Assembly (NCBI RefSeq): GCF_003057615.1 | Contig: NZ_QAFW01000006.1 | Span: 1 to 64,000, forward strand | Reading direction: 5' to 3' | From: Metalysinibacillus jejuensis | Lineage (GTDB): Bacteria > Bacillota > Bacilli > Bacillales_A > Planococcaceae | DNA length: 64,000 nucleotides | Shown: positions 25,888 to 35,314 of the stretch, one piece after another | How the letters are laid out: the number at the start of each line of letters is the position of its first letter | Position numbering within the stretch: position 1 is the first letter of the stretch | The notes under the pieces: model-generated | Database searches by the model: none | What the model saw: only the letters and a program-made list of their open reading frames with translations | What the model was told of the DNA's origin: nothing | Program-made: the position numbers and the translations under genes

Positions 25888-26953
25888 TTGCCTTAAAAGT
25901 CACTTACCCAACCATGTGATTGCCCCGTTAGAGGAGCTTGGCATGACATACGAGGTCTACACAGAAGTAGTACCTGAGCCGCCACTTGCGGTTGGTGAAA
26001 AACTTGTAGCGTTTACACGCGACAATCATTTTGATGCCGTTATCGGTATTGGTGGCGGTAGCGCCCTAGATTTAAGTAAACTTGCGGGTGTACTATCACA
26101 GCATGAAGGTTTAGTAGCGGATTACTTAAACTTAACAGGCTCACGTCAAGTAACGCATAAAGGTTTACCAACCATTTTAATTCCTACAACATCAGGCACT
26201 GGCTCTGAGGTAACAAATATTTCGGTATTAGCGCTTGAAACAACAAAAGACGTTGTGGCACATGATGCATTAATCGCTGACGTCGCAATTGTTGACCCTG
26301 AGTTAACCATGTCTTTACCACCTAAAGTAACAGCAGCTACAGGTGCAGATGCGCTAACACATGCGATTGAGGCATATGTCTCGAAATTTGCGAGCCCTGT
26401 TTCTGACGCATTAGCACTGCAGGCGATTCGTTTAATTAGCGCATCTATCCGTACAGCTGTACACCAAGGTGACAATAAAGAAGCGCGTACAAAAATGAGC
26501 TATGGTAGCTACTTAGCAGGTCTTGCTTTCTTTAACGCAGGCGTTGCAGGTGTACATGGTTTAGCTTACCCATTAGGTGGTCAATTCCACTTAGCGCATG
26601 GTGAGTCAAACGCGGTATTATTACCCTATGTGATGGGGTATATTCGTTCAAGTTGTGAGGAGCGCATGAAGGATATTTACGAAGCAATGGGCTTCAGTCC
26701 ATCAGGCATGTCACAAACCGAAGCATCACAAGCTTGTGTGCGTGAGCTTAAGCGTTTAGTAGAGGATATTAATATCCCTTCAACATTACAAGAATTTTCG
26801 ATTCCTAAAGAAGCCATCCAATCATTAACGGATGATGCGATACTGCAAACGAGAATTTTAGCGCGAAGTCCGTTAAAATTAGAGTTGGAAGATATTTTTA
26901 CCATCTACGCAGCAGCTTACGAAGGTAAAGTTGTTGAAAAGGGAGAGAAGTAA
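25883..26953 (+). CDS. Iron-dependent alcohol dehydrogenase, N-terminally short
   Basis: Group III Fe-ADH. The metal ligands are all present: Asp and His in GADALTHAIEA, and two His in VHGLAYPLGG and FHLAHGESNA. The cofactor loop GIGGGSALDLSK and the PTTSGTGSEVTN motif are intact. The N-terminus is not: relatives carry about 40 more residues, including the first Rossmann strand, before the point matching SHLPNHVIAPLEELGM, and no homologous coding is visible upstream in any frame. The best start is TTG 25883, nine bases after AGGAGG; TTG 25814 is also in frame but lies inside the methyltransferase gene. It is probably a truncated gene and may be inactive. Confidence 0.65.
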   Translation: MFCLKSHLPNHVIAPLEELGMTYEVYTEVVPEPPLAVGEKLVAFTRDNHFDAVIGIGGGSALDLSKLAGVLSQHEGLVADYLNLTGSRQVTHKGLPTILIPTTSGTGSEVTNISVLALETTKDVVAHDALIADVAIVDPELTMSLPPKVTAATGADALTHAIEAYVSKFASPVSDALALQAIRLISASIRTAVHQGDNKEARTKMSYGSYLAGLAFFNAGVAGVHGLAYPLGGQFHLAHGESNAVLLPYVMGYIRSSCEERMKDIYEAMGFSPSGMSQTEASQACVRELKRLVEDINIPSTLQEFSIPKEAIQSLTDDAILQTRILARSPLKLELEDIFTIYAAAYEGKVVEKGEK

Positions 26954-26954
26954 A

Positions 26955-28379
26955 ATGAAAAACTACGAACTTTTAATTAATGGTGAATGGGTAGGTAAGG
27001 ACTGGAAGCAATACGAGGTCATTAACCCAGCCACAAAACAACCAATGGCATCTGTACCATACGGTGGTGAAGCAGAAGCAACAGCAGCAGTAGATGCAGC
27101 TGCTGTTGCTTTCACAACATGGAAAAAGAAAACCGCACAAGAGCGTTGCGACATTTTATATCGCTGGTACGAGCTTGTAAAAGAAAACGAACAAGAAATT
27201 GCAGCTTTAATGACAGAGGAGCAAGGTAAACCACTCGCAGAAGCATTAGGTGAAGTACGCTATGCGAATGCTTATATCCAGTGGTATGCCGAAGAGGGTA
27301 AACGCGTATACGGCGAAACAATCCCAGCTTCTGCACCAGATAAACGCATGCTTGTACTACGTCAACCAATCGGTGTTGTAGCGGCAATCACGCCTTGGAA
27401 CTTCCCAGCGGCAATGATTACACGTAAAATCGCACCCGCTTTAGCAGTAGGTTGTACAGCTGTACTTAAACCTGCTAGTCAAACACCACTAACCGCGATT
27501 AAATTAGTGGAATACGCAGAGCAAGCAGGCGTACCAAAAGGCGTTATTAATATCGTAACAGGTTCGGCACGTGCGATTGGCGGTGCTTGGACAAGCGACA
27601 GCCGTGTGCGTAAATTAACATTTACAGGCTCAACAGAAGTTGGTAAACAATTAATGAAGGACTCTGCAGATACAATGAAAAAGGTATCACTTGAATTAGG
27701 CGGTCACGCACCATTTATCGTACTAAAAGACGCTGATCTTGAAGTAGCAGTTGCAGGTGTACTGGCATCTAAATTCCGTAATGCGGGTCAAACATGTATT
27801 TGTACAAACCGTGTTTACGTGCATAAAGATATCGAAGAAAAATTTGTAGCGCTAGTAGCAGAAAAAGTAAAGGCAATGAAGGTCGGTAACGGCTTAGATA
27901 AAACAACAGACATCGGTCCAATGATTGATGAAAATGCAGTTGACAAAGTAAACGAACACGTAGAAGATGCACGCAATAAAGGTGCAGTAGTCGAAACAGG
28001 CGGTAAGCGCGCAGCAGGCGAAGGTTATTACTACGAGCCAACAGTAATGTCTGGCGTAACAGATGACATGCAGTGTATGTCAGAAGAAACATTTGGCCCA
28101 TTACTACCAATCGCTACGTTTACAGATGTTGATGATGCGATTGCACGTGCGAATAACACACCATTTGGTTTAGCAGCCTATGTTTTCACAACGAATCTTT
28201 CTGAGGCGTTTTATGTAAGTGAAGCGCTTGAATACGGCATCATCGGTTTAAATGACGGTGGTCCTTCAGCGGCACAAGCACCATTTGGCGGCTGGAAAGA
28301 AAGCGGTACAGGACGCGAAGGCGGACGTCAAGGTATGGAAGACTACCTTGAAACAAAATATATTTCGATTAAATTATAA
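26955..28379 (+). CDS. gabD: Succinate-semialdehyde dehydrogenase-type aldehyde dehydrogenase (GabD-like)
   Basis: A 474-residue NAD(P)-dependent aldehyde dehydrogenase. Key blocks: ITPWNFPAAMITRK, FTGSTEVGKQL, the general base in SLELGGHAPF and the catalytic cysteine in NAGQTCICTNR. The closing GGWKESGTGREGG is typical of the GabD group, so succinate or a related semialdehyde is the likely substrate. The start is ATG 26955 with GGGAGAG upstream. It follows the alcohol dehydrogenase by one base, suggesting an alcohol-aldehyde-acid sequence, for example 4-hydroxybutyrate to succinate, which is inference. Confidence 0.85.
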   Translation: MKNYELLINGEWVGKDWKQYEVINPATKQPMASVPYGGEAEATAAVDAAAVAFTTWKKKTAQERCDILYRWYELVKENEQEIAALMTEEQGKPLAEALGEVRYANAYIQWYAEEGKRVYGETIPASAPDKRMLVLRQPIGVVAAITPWNFPAAMITRKIAPALAVGCTAVLKPASQTPLTAIKLVEYAEQAGVPKGVINIVTGSARAIGGAWTSDSRVRKLTFTGSTEVGKQLMKDSADTMKKVSLELGGHAPFIVLKDADLEVAVAGVLASKFRNAGQTCICTNRVYVHKDIEEKFVALVAEKVKAMKVGNGLDKTTDIGPMIDENAVDKVNEHVEDARNKGAVVETGGKRAAGEGYYYEPTVMSGVTDDMQCMSEETFGPLLPIATFTDVDDAIARANNTPFGLAAYVFTTNLSEAFYVSEALEYGIIGLNDGGPSAAQAPFGGWKESGTGREGGRQGMEDYLETKYISIKL

Positions 28380-28385
28380 GAGCTA

Positions 28386-28410
28386 AACAGTCACTCCGGT
28401 GGCTGTTTTC
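28386..28410 (+). terminator. Rho-independent terminator after gabD
   Basis: AACAGTCAC/GTGGCTGTT stem (one G-U) with loop TCCG and a T-rich tail. Confidence 0.75.
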
Positions 28411-28498
28411 TTTTACATTAACATAACAAATTAAGCGACACTATTTTTATTAAAAATAAAACAAACAAGCTATTAAAAAATTATACCTAAGCCCAACA

Positions 28499-28536
28499 AA
28501 AAAGCAGCGTCCTCATTTAAAAGGAACACTGCTTTT
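28499..28536 (-). terminator. Terminator of dps
   Basis: On the minus strand a stem AAAAGCAGTGTTCC / GGACGCTGCTTTT with small mismatch and an eight-base loop, ending in Ts just past the dps stop codon. Confidence 0.75.
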
Positions 28537-28543
28537 CTAAAAA

Positions 28544-28987
28544 TTATTTGCCTAAGTAGGCGTTTAACATCCATGTATGCTTTTCTAAACTTTGGAACTG
28601 GGCATTTAATAAGTCTTCTGTGCGATCGTCACCAGCGTCGGCTGCAAGCGTCATACCATTGTCTAACGCCTTCATAATTGTTTTGAAGTCAGCGACTAGT
28701 TTTTCAACCATCTTCGTTGCGTCCTCTTTACCTGACGCCTCTTTAATTAGTGACAACTCAAGGTGCTCTTTTAATGTCGCAACCGGCTTGCCACCTTTTG
28801 ATAAAATACGTTCGGCTAAATCATCCAAGTTTAATGTTACTTCATTATATAACTCTTCAAATTTAACATGCAGTGTGAAAAATGATGGGCCACTTACGTA
28901 CCAGTGATAATTGTGTAGCTTAGTATAAAGTACTGACCATGTTGATACTAACTCATTTAATTGTTTGTCTAAGTTTTCCGTTTTCAT
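28544..28987 (-). CDS. dps: Dps ferritin-like DNA-protecting protein
   Basis: A 147-residue mini-ferritin that oxidises and stores iron using peroxide. Ferroxidase ligands are visible: His28 and His40, Asp55 and Glu59, in HNYHWYVSGPSFFTLH and LDDLAERI; these are the Listeria Dps site residues shifted by three. The start is placed at the ATG giving MKTENLDKQ, because GGAGTGA lies ten bases upstream; the frame stays open farther. A sigma-B-like promoter lies just upstream. Confidence 0.9.
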   Translation of the reverse strand: MKTENLDKQLNELVSTWSVLYTKLHNYHWYVSGPSFFTLHVKFEELYNEVTLNLDDLAERILSKGGKPVATLKEHLELSLIKEASGKEDATKMVEKLVADFKTIMKALDNGMTLAADAGDDRTEDLLNAQFQSLEKHTWMLNAYLGK

Positions 28988-29016
28988 TAGTAAATCACTC
29001 CGTTTCATAATTAACT

Positions 29017-29042
29017 TTACCCTTACAAAATCGTGCATAAAC
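29017..29042 (-). promoter_or_regulatory. Putative sigma-B (general stress) promoter of dps
   Basis: On the minus strand GTTTAT (29042-29037), 14 nt, GGGTAA (29022-29017), about 30 bases before the dps start. Close to the Bacillus sigma-B consensus GTTTAA-N12-15-GGGTAT; dps is a sigma-B gene in B. subtilis. Confidence 0.5.
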
Positions 29043-29131
29043 CTATTTTTATGCTAAAGATTAATAAATTAACGCATTCAGAAATTATCATACTATTGAG
29101 AACGTTTCGCAAGTGTAATTTATCATCAGTG

Positions 29132-29146
29132 ATAAGTTTAACTTAT
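29132..29146 (+). promoter_or_regulatory. CcpC-type operator of aconitase
   Basis: ATAA-N7-TTAT dyad, the B. subtilis CcpC recognition element, centred near -66 of the predicted start. A half site TTAT at 29175-29178 lies near -27. Both distances equal those known for citB. Confidence 0.6.
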
Positions 29147-29169
29147 AGTAAAATATAAAATTAATGTAA

Positions 29170-29198
29170 TTTACTTATGTCGCAAAATCGGGTATCAT
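29170..29198 (+). promoter_or_regulatory. Putative sigma-A promoter of aconitase
   Basis: TTTACT at 29170-29175, 17 nt, TATCAT at 29193-29198, giving a start near 29205 and a 60-base leader. Confidence 0.55.
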
Positions 29199-29264
29199 AG
29201 GTGTTGGAGGAAAGTAGCTGAGACATCAGCCTTTTCAATAAGAATTATTAGGGGGAAACCGTAA

Positions 29265-31964
29265 ATGGCAAATTTACACAACAGCCGCGCTTCATTTGAT
29301 GTAAACGGCAAAACGTATAACTACTTCCGTTTAGGCGCAATCGAAGAAGCAGGTATCGCAAAGGTATCAAACCTTCCTTACTCAATTAAAGTATTATTAG
29401 AGTCAGTTTTACGTCAATATGATGGTTATGTAATTAAAGAAGATCACGTTGACAACTTAGCAAAATGGGGTAAAGACGCTGACGCAGAAGCAGAAGTTCC
29501 TTTCAAACCATCTCGCGTAGTATTACAAGACTTCACTGGTGTACCAGTAGTAGTTGACTTAGCTTCATTACGTTCAGCAATGAAAGAAATGGGCGGAGAT
29601 CCAGCTAAAATCAACCCAGCTATCCCAGTTGACCTTGTAATTGACCACTCTGTACAAGTAGACAAGTATGGTAACCAAGCAGCTTTACAAGCGAACATGG
29701 ACTTAGAGTTCGAACGTAACGCTGAACGTTATAACTTCCTTAAATGGGCGCAAACTGCTTATGACAACTTCCGCGCTGTACCACCTGCAACAGGTATCGT
29801 ACACCAAGTTAACTTAGAGTATCTTGCACCAGTTGTACACGTTTACGAAAATACTGACGGTACTTTCGAAACATTCCCAGACTCAGTAGTAGGTACTGAC
29901 TCACATACGACAATGATCAACGGTCTTGGCGTACTTGGATGGGGCGTTGGTGGTATCGAGGCTGAAGCAGGTATGCTTGGTCAACCATCTTACTTCCCAA
30001 TTCCTGAAGTAATCGGTGTTAAATTAACTGGCGACCTTCCTAACGGAACAACAGCTACTGACTTAGCACTTAAAGTAACTCAAGTTTTACGTGCTAAAGG
30101 TGTAGTAGGTAAATTCGTAGAGTTCTTCGGTCCTGGCGTTCCACAATTACCATTAGCTGACCGTGCTACAATTTCAAACATGGCGCCTGAGTATGGTGCT
30201 ACTTGTGGTTACTTCGCAATTGACGAAGAATCACTTAACTACATGCGTTTAACTGGCCGTGACGAAGAGCACTTAGCAGTTGTTGAAGCTTACCTTAAAG
30301 CTAACGACATGTTCTTTGACCCAACATTAGAGCCTGTATACACTGACGTAGTAGAAATTAACCTTGCTGACATTGAGCCAAACCTTTCTGGCCCTAAACG
30401 TCCACAAGATTTAATTCCACTTTCAGAAATGCGTGCACGCTACAAAGAAGCAGTTACAGCACCAATGGGCGTACAAGGCTTCGGTTTAACTGAAGACGAG
30501 TTCGCTAAAACATCTACAGCTAAATTCGCTGAAGGCGACGTAGAAATCCCAACAGGTGCAGTAGCAATCGCTGCTATTACATCTTGTACAAATACATCTA
30601 ACCCATACGTTTTAATCGCTGCAGGTCTTGTAGCTAAAAAAGCGGTTGAGTTAGGCATGGAAGTTCCTAAATGGGTTAAAACTTCTTTAGCACCAGGTTC
30701 AAAAGTTGTTACAGGTTACCTAGAAGATTCAGGTCTTCAAGAATACCTAAACAAAATTGGCTTTAACACTGTAGGTTACGGCTGTACAACATGTATCGGT
30801 AACTCAGGTCCTTTACTTCCAGAAATCGAAGAAGCGATTAAAGACAACGACTTATTCGTAACTTCTGTACTTTCTGGTAACCGTAACTTCGAAGGCCGTG
30901 TTCACCCACTTGTAAAAGCTAACTACCTTGCTTCACCACCATTAGTAGTTGCATACGCATTAGCTGGTACTGTAGACATCGATCTACAAACAGACGCTAT
31001 TGGTAAAACAGCTGACGGTAAAGATGTATTCTTCAAAGACATCTGGCCTGCAACTGAAGAAGTAAACGAAGTATTAAACAAAGTAGTTACTCGTGAATTA
31101 TTCCAAAAAGAATATGAAACAGTATTCACTGCTAACGAAGCTTGGAATGCAATTGAAACGTCAACTGAATCTCTTTACACATTCGATGACAAATCAACTT
31201 ACATCCAAAACCCACCATTCTTCCAAGGTCTTGCAAAAGAGCCAGGCTCAATCCAAAGCCTTGACAACATGCGTGTAATCGCTAAGTTTGGTGACTCAAT
31301 TACAACTGACCATATTTCTCCAGCTGGTGCCATCGGTAAAGATACACCTGCAGGTAAATATTTAATCGAAAATGGCGTTGCGATTCGCGACTTCAACTCA
31401 TACGGTTCACGTCGTGGTAACCACGAAGTAATGATGCGCGGTACATTCGCTAACATCCGTATCCGTAACCAAGTTGCTCCAGGTACTGAAGGCGGCTTCA
31501 CTACGTACTGGCCAACTGGCGAAGTAGAGTACATCTACGACGCTTGCATGAAGTACCAAGCAGACGGCACTGGCTTAGTAGTATTAGCTGGTAACGACTA
31601 CGGTATGGGTTCTTCACGTGACTGGGCTGCAAAAGGTACTAACCTTTTAGGCATTAAAACAGTTATCGCACAAAGCTACGAGCGTATTCACCGTTCTAAC
31701 CTTGTAATGATGGGTGTTCTACCTCTTCAATTCATGGCTGGCGAATCTGCTGAATCTTTAGGCTTAACTGGTAAAGAAGAAATCTCTGTTAACATCGCTG
31801 AAGGCGTTAAACCTCGTGATATCCTAACAGTAACTGCTAAATCTGAAGACGGTACAGTTAAAGAGTTCAAAGCTTTAGCTCGTTTCGACTCAGAAGTAGA
31901 AGTAGACTACTACCGTCACGGTGGTATCCTACAAATGGTGCTTCGCGCGAAAGCTGCAGAATAA
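29265..31964 (+). CDS. acnA: Aconitate hydratase
   Basis: An 899-residue TCA-cycle aconitase that interconverts citrate and isocitrate in the cytosol. The 4Fe-4S cysteines are in SCTNTSNP and in [13 protein letters not shown]. The nucleotide-binding-like loops [15 protein letters not shown] and the swivel domain motif [15 protein letters not shown] are intact. Length is normal for AcnA/IRP-type enzymes (about 900), so RNA-binding moonlighting is possible as in B. subtilis. Codon choice is very uniform (GCT, GTA, TTA), in keeping with high expression. Own promoter and terminator. Confidence 0.96.
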   Translation: MANLHNSRASFDVNGKTYNYFRLGAIEEAGIAKVSNLPYSIKVLLESVLRQYDGYVIKEDHVDNLAKWGKDADAEAEVPFKPSRVVLQDFTGVPVVVDLASLRSAMKEMGGDPAKINPAIPVDLVIDHSVQVDKYGNQAALQANMDLEFERNAERYNFLKWAQTAYDNFRAVPPATGIVHQVNLEYLAPVVHVYENTDGTFETFPDSVVGTDSHTTMINGLGVLGWGVGGIEAEAGMLGQPSYFPIPEVIGVKLTGDLPNGTTATDLALKVTQVLRAKGVVGKFVEFFGPGVPQLPLADRATISNMAPEYGATCGYFAIDEESLNYMRLTGRDEEHLAVVEAYLKANDMFFDPTLEPVYTDVVEINLADIEPNLSGPKRPQDLIPLSEMRARYKEAVTAPMGVQGFGLTEDEFAKTSTAKFAEGDVEIPTGAVAIAAITSCTNTSNPYVLIAAGLVAKKAVELGMEVPKWVKTSLAPGSKVVTGYLEDSGLQEYLNKIGFNTVGYGCTTCIGNSGPLLPEIEEAIKDNDLFVTSVLSGNRNFEGRVHPLVKANYLASPPLVVAYALAGTVDIDLQTDAIGKTADGKDVFFKDIWPATEEVNEVLNKVVTRELFQKEYETVFTANEAWNAIETSTESLYTFDDKSTYIQNPPFFQGLAKEPGSIQSLDNMRVIAKFGDSITTDHISPAGAIGKDTPAGKYLIENGVAIRDFNSYGSRRGNHEVMMRGTFANIRIRNQVAPGTEGGFTTYWPTGEVEYIYDACMKYQADGTGLVVLAGNDYGMGSSRDWAAKGTNLLGIKTVIAQSYERIHRSNLVMMGVLPLQFMAGESAESLGLTGKEEISVNIAEGVKPRDILTVTAKSEDGTVKEFKALARFDSEVEVDYYRHGGILQMVLRAKAAE

Positions 31965-31980
31965 GCAACCAATTGAAAAA

Positions 31981-32010
31981 GGGCTGTCCTCTATGGGCAG
32001 CTCTTTTTTT
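31981..32010 (+). terminator. Rho-independent terminator of acnA
   Basis: GGGCTGTCC/GGGCAGCTC nine-pair stem with two G-U pairs, then seven Ts. Confidence 0.85.
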
Positions 32011-32106
32011 GATTATTACTCTACCGATGGTTACAAGAAACTTCCTTCTAATTATGCAATGTATTAATTAATAATACTGAAATTTTTGTATTTTGAACGT
32101 AAAGTA

Positions 32107-32135
32107 TTGTGAATTTTTTGCATACACCGTATGAT
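32107..32135 (+). promoter_or_regulatory. Putative sigma-A promoter of ddh
   Basis: TTGTGA at 32107-32112, 17 nt, TATGAT at 32130-32135, 24 bases before the start codon and followed by GAGGAGG. Confidence 0.55.
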
Positions 32136-32158
32136 ACTAACGTAGAGGAGGCGTTAAG

Positions 32159-33142
32159 ATGAGTAAAATTAAAGTAGGTATTGTCGGATACGGCAATTTA
32201 GGTCGCGGCGCAGAGCAGGCGATTACGCAAAACGACGATATGGAGTTAGTGGCAGTATTTACACGTCGCGATCCTTCAAGCGTAGTGATTGCGACAGAGA
32301 GCGCGCAAGTTTGTCATTTAGACGACGTGCTACAATTTAAAAATGACATCGATGTAATATTACTATGCGGTGGTTCTGCGACAGACTTACCAGAGCAAGT
32401 ACCAGCGCTAGCAAAACATTTTACAACAGTAGATAGTTTTGATACCCATGCATTAATTCCGAAGTTTTTTGACGAAGTAGATGTCGCCGCGCAAGCAGGG
32501 GGCAACGTATCGATTATTTCTGTAGGATGGGATCCAGGCTTATTCTCGCTTAACCGTTTACTCGGCGAAACTGTGCTACCACAAGGCGAGACATATACAT
32601 TTTGGGGAGAGGGCTTAAGCCAAGGTCACTCAGACGCTGTACGACGCATTGAGGGCGTTAAACGCGGTGTTCAATATACATTACCAATCGAAGAAGCTGT
32701 TAACCGTGTACGAAGCGGTGAAAACCCTCAGCTTACGACGCGTGAAAAGCATGCGCGCGTTTGCTATATTGTAGCTGACGAAGGTGCTGATCAAAAGGTT
32801 ATCGAAGAAACCATTGTGACAATGCCAAACTACTTCGCAGACTATGATACTACGGTTCATTTTATTGATGAGGCAACGTTTGAAAAAGAGCATACAGGCA
32901 TGCCGCATGGTGGTTTTGTCATTCGTAGTGGTGAAAGCGCACAAGGCGACAAGCAGATTGTCGAGTTTTCATTAAAGCTTGGCAGTAACCCTGGCTTTAC
33001 TTCAAGCGTACTTGTAGCCTATGCACGTGCAGCTCACCGTTTAACACAAAAAGGTGCGACGGGTGCACACACCGTATTCGATATTCCGTTCGGTTTATTA
33101 TCACCGAATGACCCCGCAGAACTTCGCAAACGATTATTATAA
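32159..33142 (+). CDS. ddh: meso-Diaminopimelate D-dehydrogenase
   Basis: A 327-residue NADPH-dependent enzyme that makes meso-DAP in one step from tetrahydrodipicolinate, bypassing the succinyl or acetyl branch of lysine synthesis. It opens KVGIVGYGNLGRGAE (Rossmann motif). DSFDTH, SVGWDPGLFSLNRLLGE, WGEGLSQGHSDAVRRIEGV and NPGFTSSVLVAYARA are the Ddh substrate-site blocks. Length is about 327 as in known enzymes. It stands alone with own promoter and terminator. Ddh is known from Lysinibacillus sphaericus and Ureibacillus, which fits the suspected family. Confidence 0.93.
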   Translation: MSKIKVGIVGYGNLGRGAEQAITQNDDMELVAVFTRRDPSSVVIATESAQVCHLDDVLQFKNDIDVILLCGGSATDLPEQVPALAKHFTTVDSFDTHALIPKFFDEVDVAAQAGGNVSIISVGWDPGLFSLNRLLGETVLPQGETYTFWGEGLSQGHSDAVRRIEGVKRGVQYTLPIEEAVNRVRSGENPQLTTREKHARVCYIVADEGADQKVIEETIVTMPNYFADYDTTVHFIDEATFEKEHTGMPHGGFVIRSGESAQGDKQIVEFSLKLGSNPGFTSSVLVAYARAAHRLTQKGATGAHTVFDIPFGLLSPNDPAELRKRLL

Positions 33143-33147
33143 ACGAC

Positions 33148-33184
33148 AAGAAAGTGTATGACTAACATGCACTTTCTTTTTTTG
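33148..33184 (+). terminator. Rho-independent terminator of ddh
   Basis: AAGAAAGTGTAT/ATGCACTTTCTT stem (G-T pair inside) with a short loop and seven Ts. Confidence 0.8.
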
Positions 33185-33304
33185 TTTAAATTGTACATAT
33201 TTCGTAAATATGTGTAAAACTATTGAACTTATAGACCTATTATTGTTAAACTAGTTAATAGGTAAAATATCTTACACTCCGTCTTACGAAAGGATGCTAA
33301 AAAA

Positions 33305-34990
33305 ATGTCTTTACGAACGAAACTGAATGTACTTGTCATGTCTTTTATTTTATTAATCAGCTTAATTTTAGGCGTGGTGACGTATGTGCAATCAGATAAG
33401 TTAATGCGCAACAACTATGAAATGAGTGTTACCAAACTTTCTAATTTAAGTTATAGCTTACTTGATGAAAAACTACCAGGTGACTGGGCCATTAAAAATA
33501 ACGAGCTATACAAAGGTACCGAAAAAATAACAAATCACGTCGCTTTAATTGATGACCTAGGGCAACAAATGGATGGTGGTGTCACCGTCTTTCAAGGTAC
33601 TAAAGGGCTTATTACTACGCTCGAACTTGATGGACAACGCCTCACTGGCAAAGATGCTGACCCTGTGGTAATTGAAGCGGTTATGAATAAAGGTGAAACG
33701 TATATTGGAGAAGCAGACGTAGTAGGCACTAAGTATTTAACGCTCTACTCACCGCTTAAAAATGCGCAAGGAGACATTGTCGGCATGTGGTTTGTCGGCG
33801 AAATCATCGACGAAATTAACCAGATTCTTATAAGTTTCATTACTAAAATAGTTGTCGTCATGATTGTAGTGCTACTCATTGCGTTCGTTGTGAGTTCATT
33901 ATTAACAGGACGTATTTTACGACCACTTGCACGCATGAAAGAACAAATTCAAACGATTGCAGCAGGGGAAGGCGACTTAACAAAGCAACTTGATATTACA
34001 GCAAAAGATGAAATTGGCGAAGTAGCGCAAGGTTTTAATCAGATGATTGCAAGTTTGCGCACAATGATGACAAATATCGCATCTACCGCTACTGACGTTA
34101 CCCATGCTTCTAACAGCTTAACAACGAGCGCCTCAACGACTTCAGCTGCTACCGAACAAGTGACAACAACGATGCAAGCTGTAGCAGGTGGCGCAGAGCA
34201 ATCCGTAACGAGCATTACAGAAAGTGTAACAGCTCTACAAGAAATGGCTGTAGGTGTTCAACAAGTAGCCGAAACTACTGCGACAATTTCAGATGCTACG
34301 AGTACAACGAGTAAAGAAGCACTCGAAGGTAACGAGGCGCTTAATCGCGTTAGAGAACAAATGAATGCGATTAACACCTCATCTAAACAAGTCGCTACGG
34401 CTATTGGTAAACTGGATGAGCAATCGAATGAAATTGGTAATATTGTAGCTGTTATTACCGGCATTGCAGACCAAACTAATTTACTGGCACTAAACGCTGC
34501 GATTGAAGCCGCACGCGCGGGGGAACAAGGTAAAGGTTTTGCGGTTGTTGCAGACGAAGTACGCAAACTAGCCGAGCAATCAAAACATTCGGCAGATCAA
34601 ATTGCTTCGTTAATTACGCAAATTCAAACTGATACAAAATCTGTTATAAAAGCAATTGAAGGTAATGCACGTGAAACAGCGGCTGGTATGGACGTAGTCG
34701 TTGATACACAACAAGGCTTTGCGAAAATCAAAAATTCAATCGATAGCGTAAACGCACAAATTCATGAGGTGTCAGCTGTTACCGAACAAATGTCAGCGGG
34801 TGTTGAAGAAATCACCGCTTCTACCGAAGAAGTGGCGCGTATTTCAGGTACAATTTCGGATAATATGATCCACGTTGCTTCGTCTTCTGAAGAACAGCTT
34901 GCTGCGATGACGGATATCGACCGAGCGGCTCAAGAAATGGCACGTATGTCTGCATCTTTACAGCAACTCATTAATCGATTTACGTACTAA
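33305..34990 (+). CDS. Methyl-accepting chemotaxis protein with extracellular Cache-like sensor
   Basis: A 561-residue transmembrane chemoreceptor. TM1 spans about residues 8-28, an extracellular sensor about 30-170 carries Cache-like blocks ([19 protein letters not shown], then [11 protein letters not shown]), TM2 about 176-198, a HAMP linker follows ([20 protein letters not shown]), and a cytosolic signalling domain fills the rest with the conserved hairpin [17 protein letters not shown] and [16 protein letters not shown]. The ligand cannot be read from the sequence. No clear sigma-D promoter was found upstream, unlike the region after hemAT. The ribosome site GAAAGGATG is weak but placed correctly. 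Confidence 0.92.
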   Translation: MSLRTKLNVLVMSFILLISLILGVVTYVQSDKLMRNNYEMSVTKLSNLSYSLLDEKLPGDWAIKNNELYKGTEKITNHVALIDDLGQQMDGGVTVFQGTKGLITTLELDGQRLTGKDADPVVIEAVMNKGETYIGEADVVGTKYLTLYSPLKNAQGDIVGMWFVGEIIDEINQILISFITKIVVVMIVVLLIAFVVSSLLTGRILRPLARMKEQIQTIAAGEGDLTKQLDITAKDEIGEVAQGFNQMIASLRTMMTNIASTATDVTHASNSLTTSASTTSAATEQVTTTMQAVAGGAEQSVTSITESVTALQEMAVGVQQVAETTATISDATSTTSKEALEGNEALNRVREQMNAINTSSKQVATAIGKLDEQSNEIGNIVAVITGIADQTNLLALNAAIEAARAGEQGKGFAVVADEVRKLAEQSKHSADQIASLITQIQTDTKSVIKAIEGNARETAAGMDVVVDTQQGFAKIKNSIDSVNAQIHEVSAVTEQMSAGVEEITASTEEVARISGTISDNMIHVASSSEEQLAAMTDIDRAAQEMARMSASLQQLINRFTY

Positions 34991-34996
34991 TTTAAC

Positions 34997-35034
34997 AAGG
35001 TGAAGCGCGCAAATGTTGCGCACTTCACCTTTTA
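34997..35034 (+). terminator. Rho-independent terminator after the chemoreceptor
   Basis: AGGTGAAGCGCGCAA/TTGCGCACTTCACCT stem, one mismatch, ATG loop, tail TTTTATTT. Confidence 0.85.
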
Positions 35035-35059
35035 TTTAGCATAGCAAATTAAAAATATG

Positions 35060-35089
35060 TTGACAATTTTCAAAAAATTATGTTAGCCT
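35060..35089 (+). promoter_or_regulatory. Putative promoter of the bmr leader
   Basis: Perfect -35 TTGACA at 35060-35065; the -10 is poor (TAGCCT at 35084-35089, 18-nt spacer). Start expected near 35097, just before the leader-peptide ribosome site. Confidence 0.4.
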
Positions 35090-35122
35090 AAAAGAGCATT
35101 AAACAACGAGGAGGTAAGCGCA

Positions 35123-35200
35123 ATGAAAACATCAATGACACACATCTATGAATTTCATACTACCTTACCATGCTTCCGTTATTTCGATATTTATAGTTAG
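35123..35200 (+). CDS. Leader peptide of the BmrCD-type exporter (BmrB-like attenuator)
   Basis: A 25-codon open frame starting at ATG 35123 and ending in TAG 35198-35200, with a perfect ribosome site (GAGGAGGTAA, seven bases before ATG). The peptide begins MKTSMTHIYEF and ends CFRYFDIYS, rich in aromatic residues. Its stop codon is immediately followed by two tandem terminators and then the bmrC-bmrD genes. In B. subtilis the bmrB leader controls bmrCD by translation-dependent attenuation when antibiotics stall ribosomes. The arrangement here is the same, though the peptide itself is not recognisably BmrB. Function is inferred from layout. Confidence 0.7.
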   Translation: MKTSMTHIYEFHTTLPCFRYFDIYS

Positions 35201-35228
35201 GAATGAGTGTGGAAACTTATTCTTTTTT
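35201..35228 (+). terminator. First attenuator hairpin after the leader peptide
   Basis: GAATGAGT pairs with ACTTATTC (8 bp, one G-U), loop GTGGAA, followed by six Ts. It begins on the base after the leader stop codon, so a ribosome waiting on the last codons would cover it. Confidence 0.6.
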
Positions 35229-35230
35229 AC

Positions 35231-35264
35231 GGCGCAGGCTCTAAAAGAGTTGGCGTCTTTTTTT
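35231..35264 (+). terminator. Second attenuator hairpin after the leader peptide
   Basis: GGCGCAGGCTCT pairs with AGAGTTGGCGTC (one mismatch, three G-U), loop AAA, followed by seven Ts. A stronger terminator than the first. Confidence 0.75.
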
Positions 35265-35314
35265 ATTCTCTTTTATCGAAACAATGCAAAAAATAAACAA
35301 AGGAGTCGAGTATT

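Noticed and set aside
29094-29111. cre-like (CcpA) site before aconitase
   Set aside because: The palindrome around AACGTTT has one base too many and two mismatches to the consensus; the CcpC sites are far better.
33186-33290. Sigma-D promoter for the chemoreceptor
   Set aside because: TAAA elements occur, but no -10 resembling GCCGATAT at the right distance was found.
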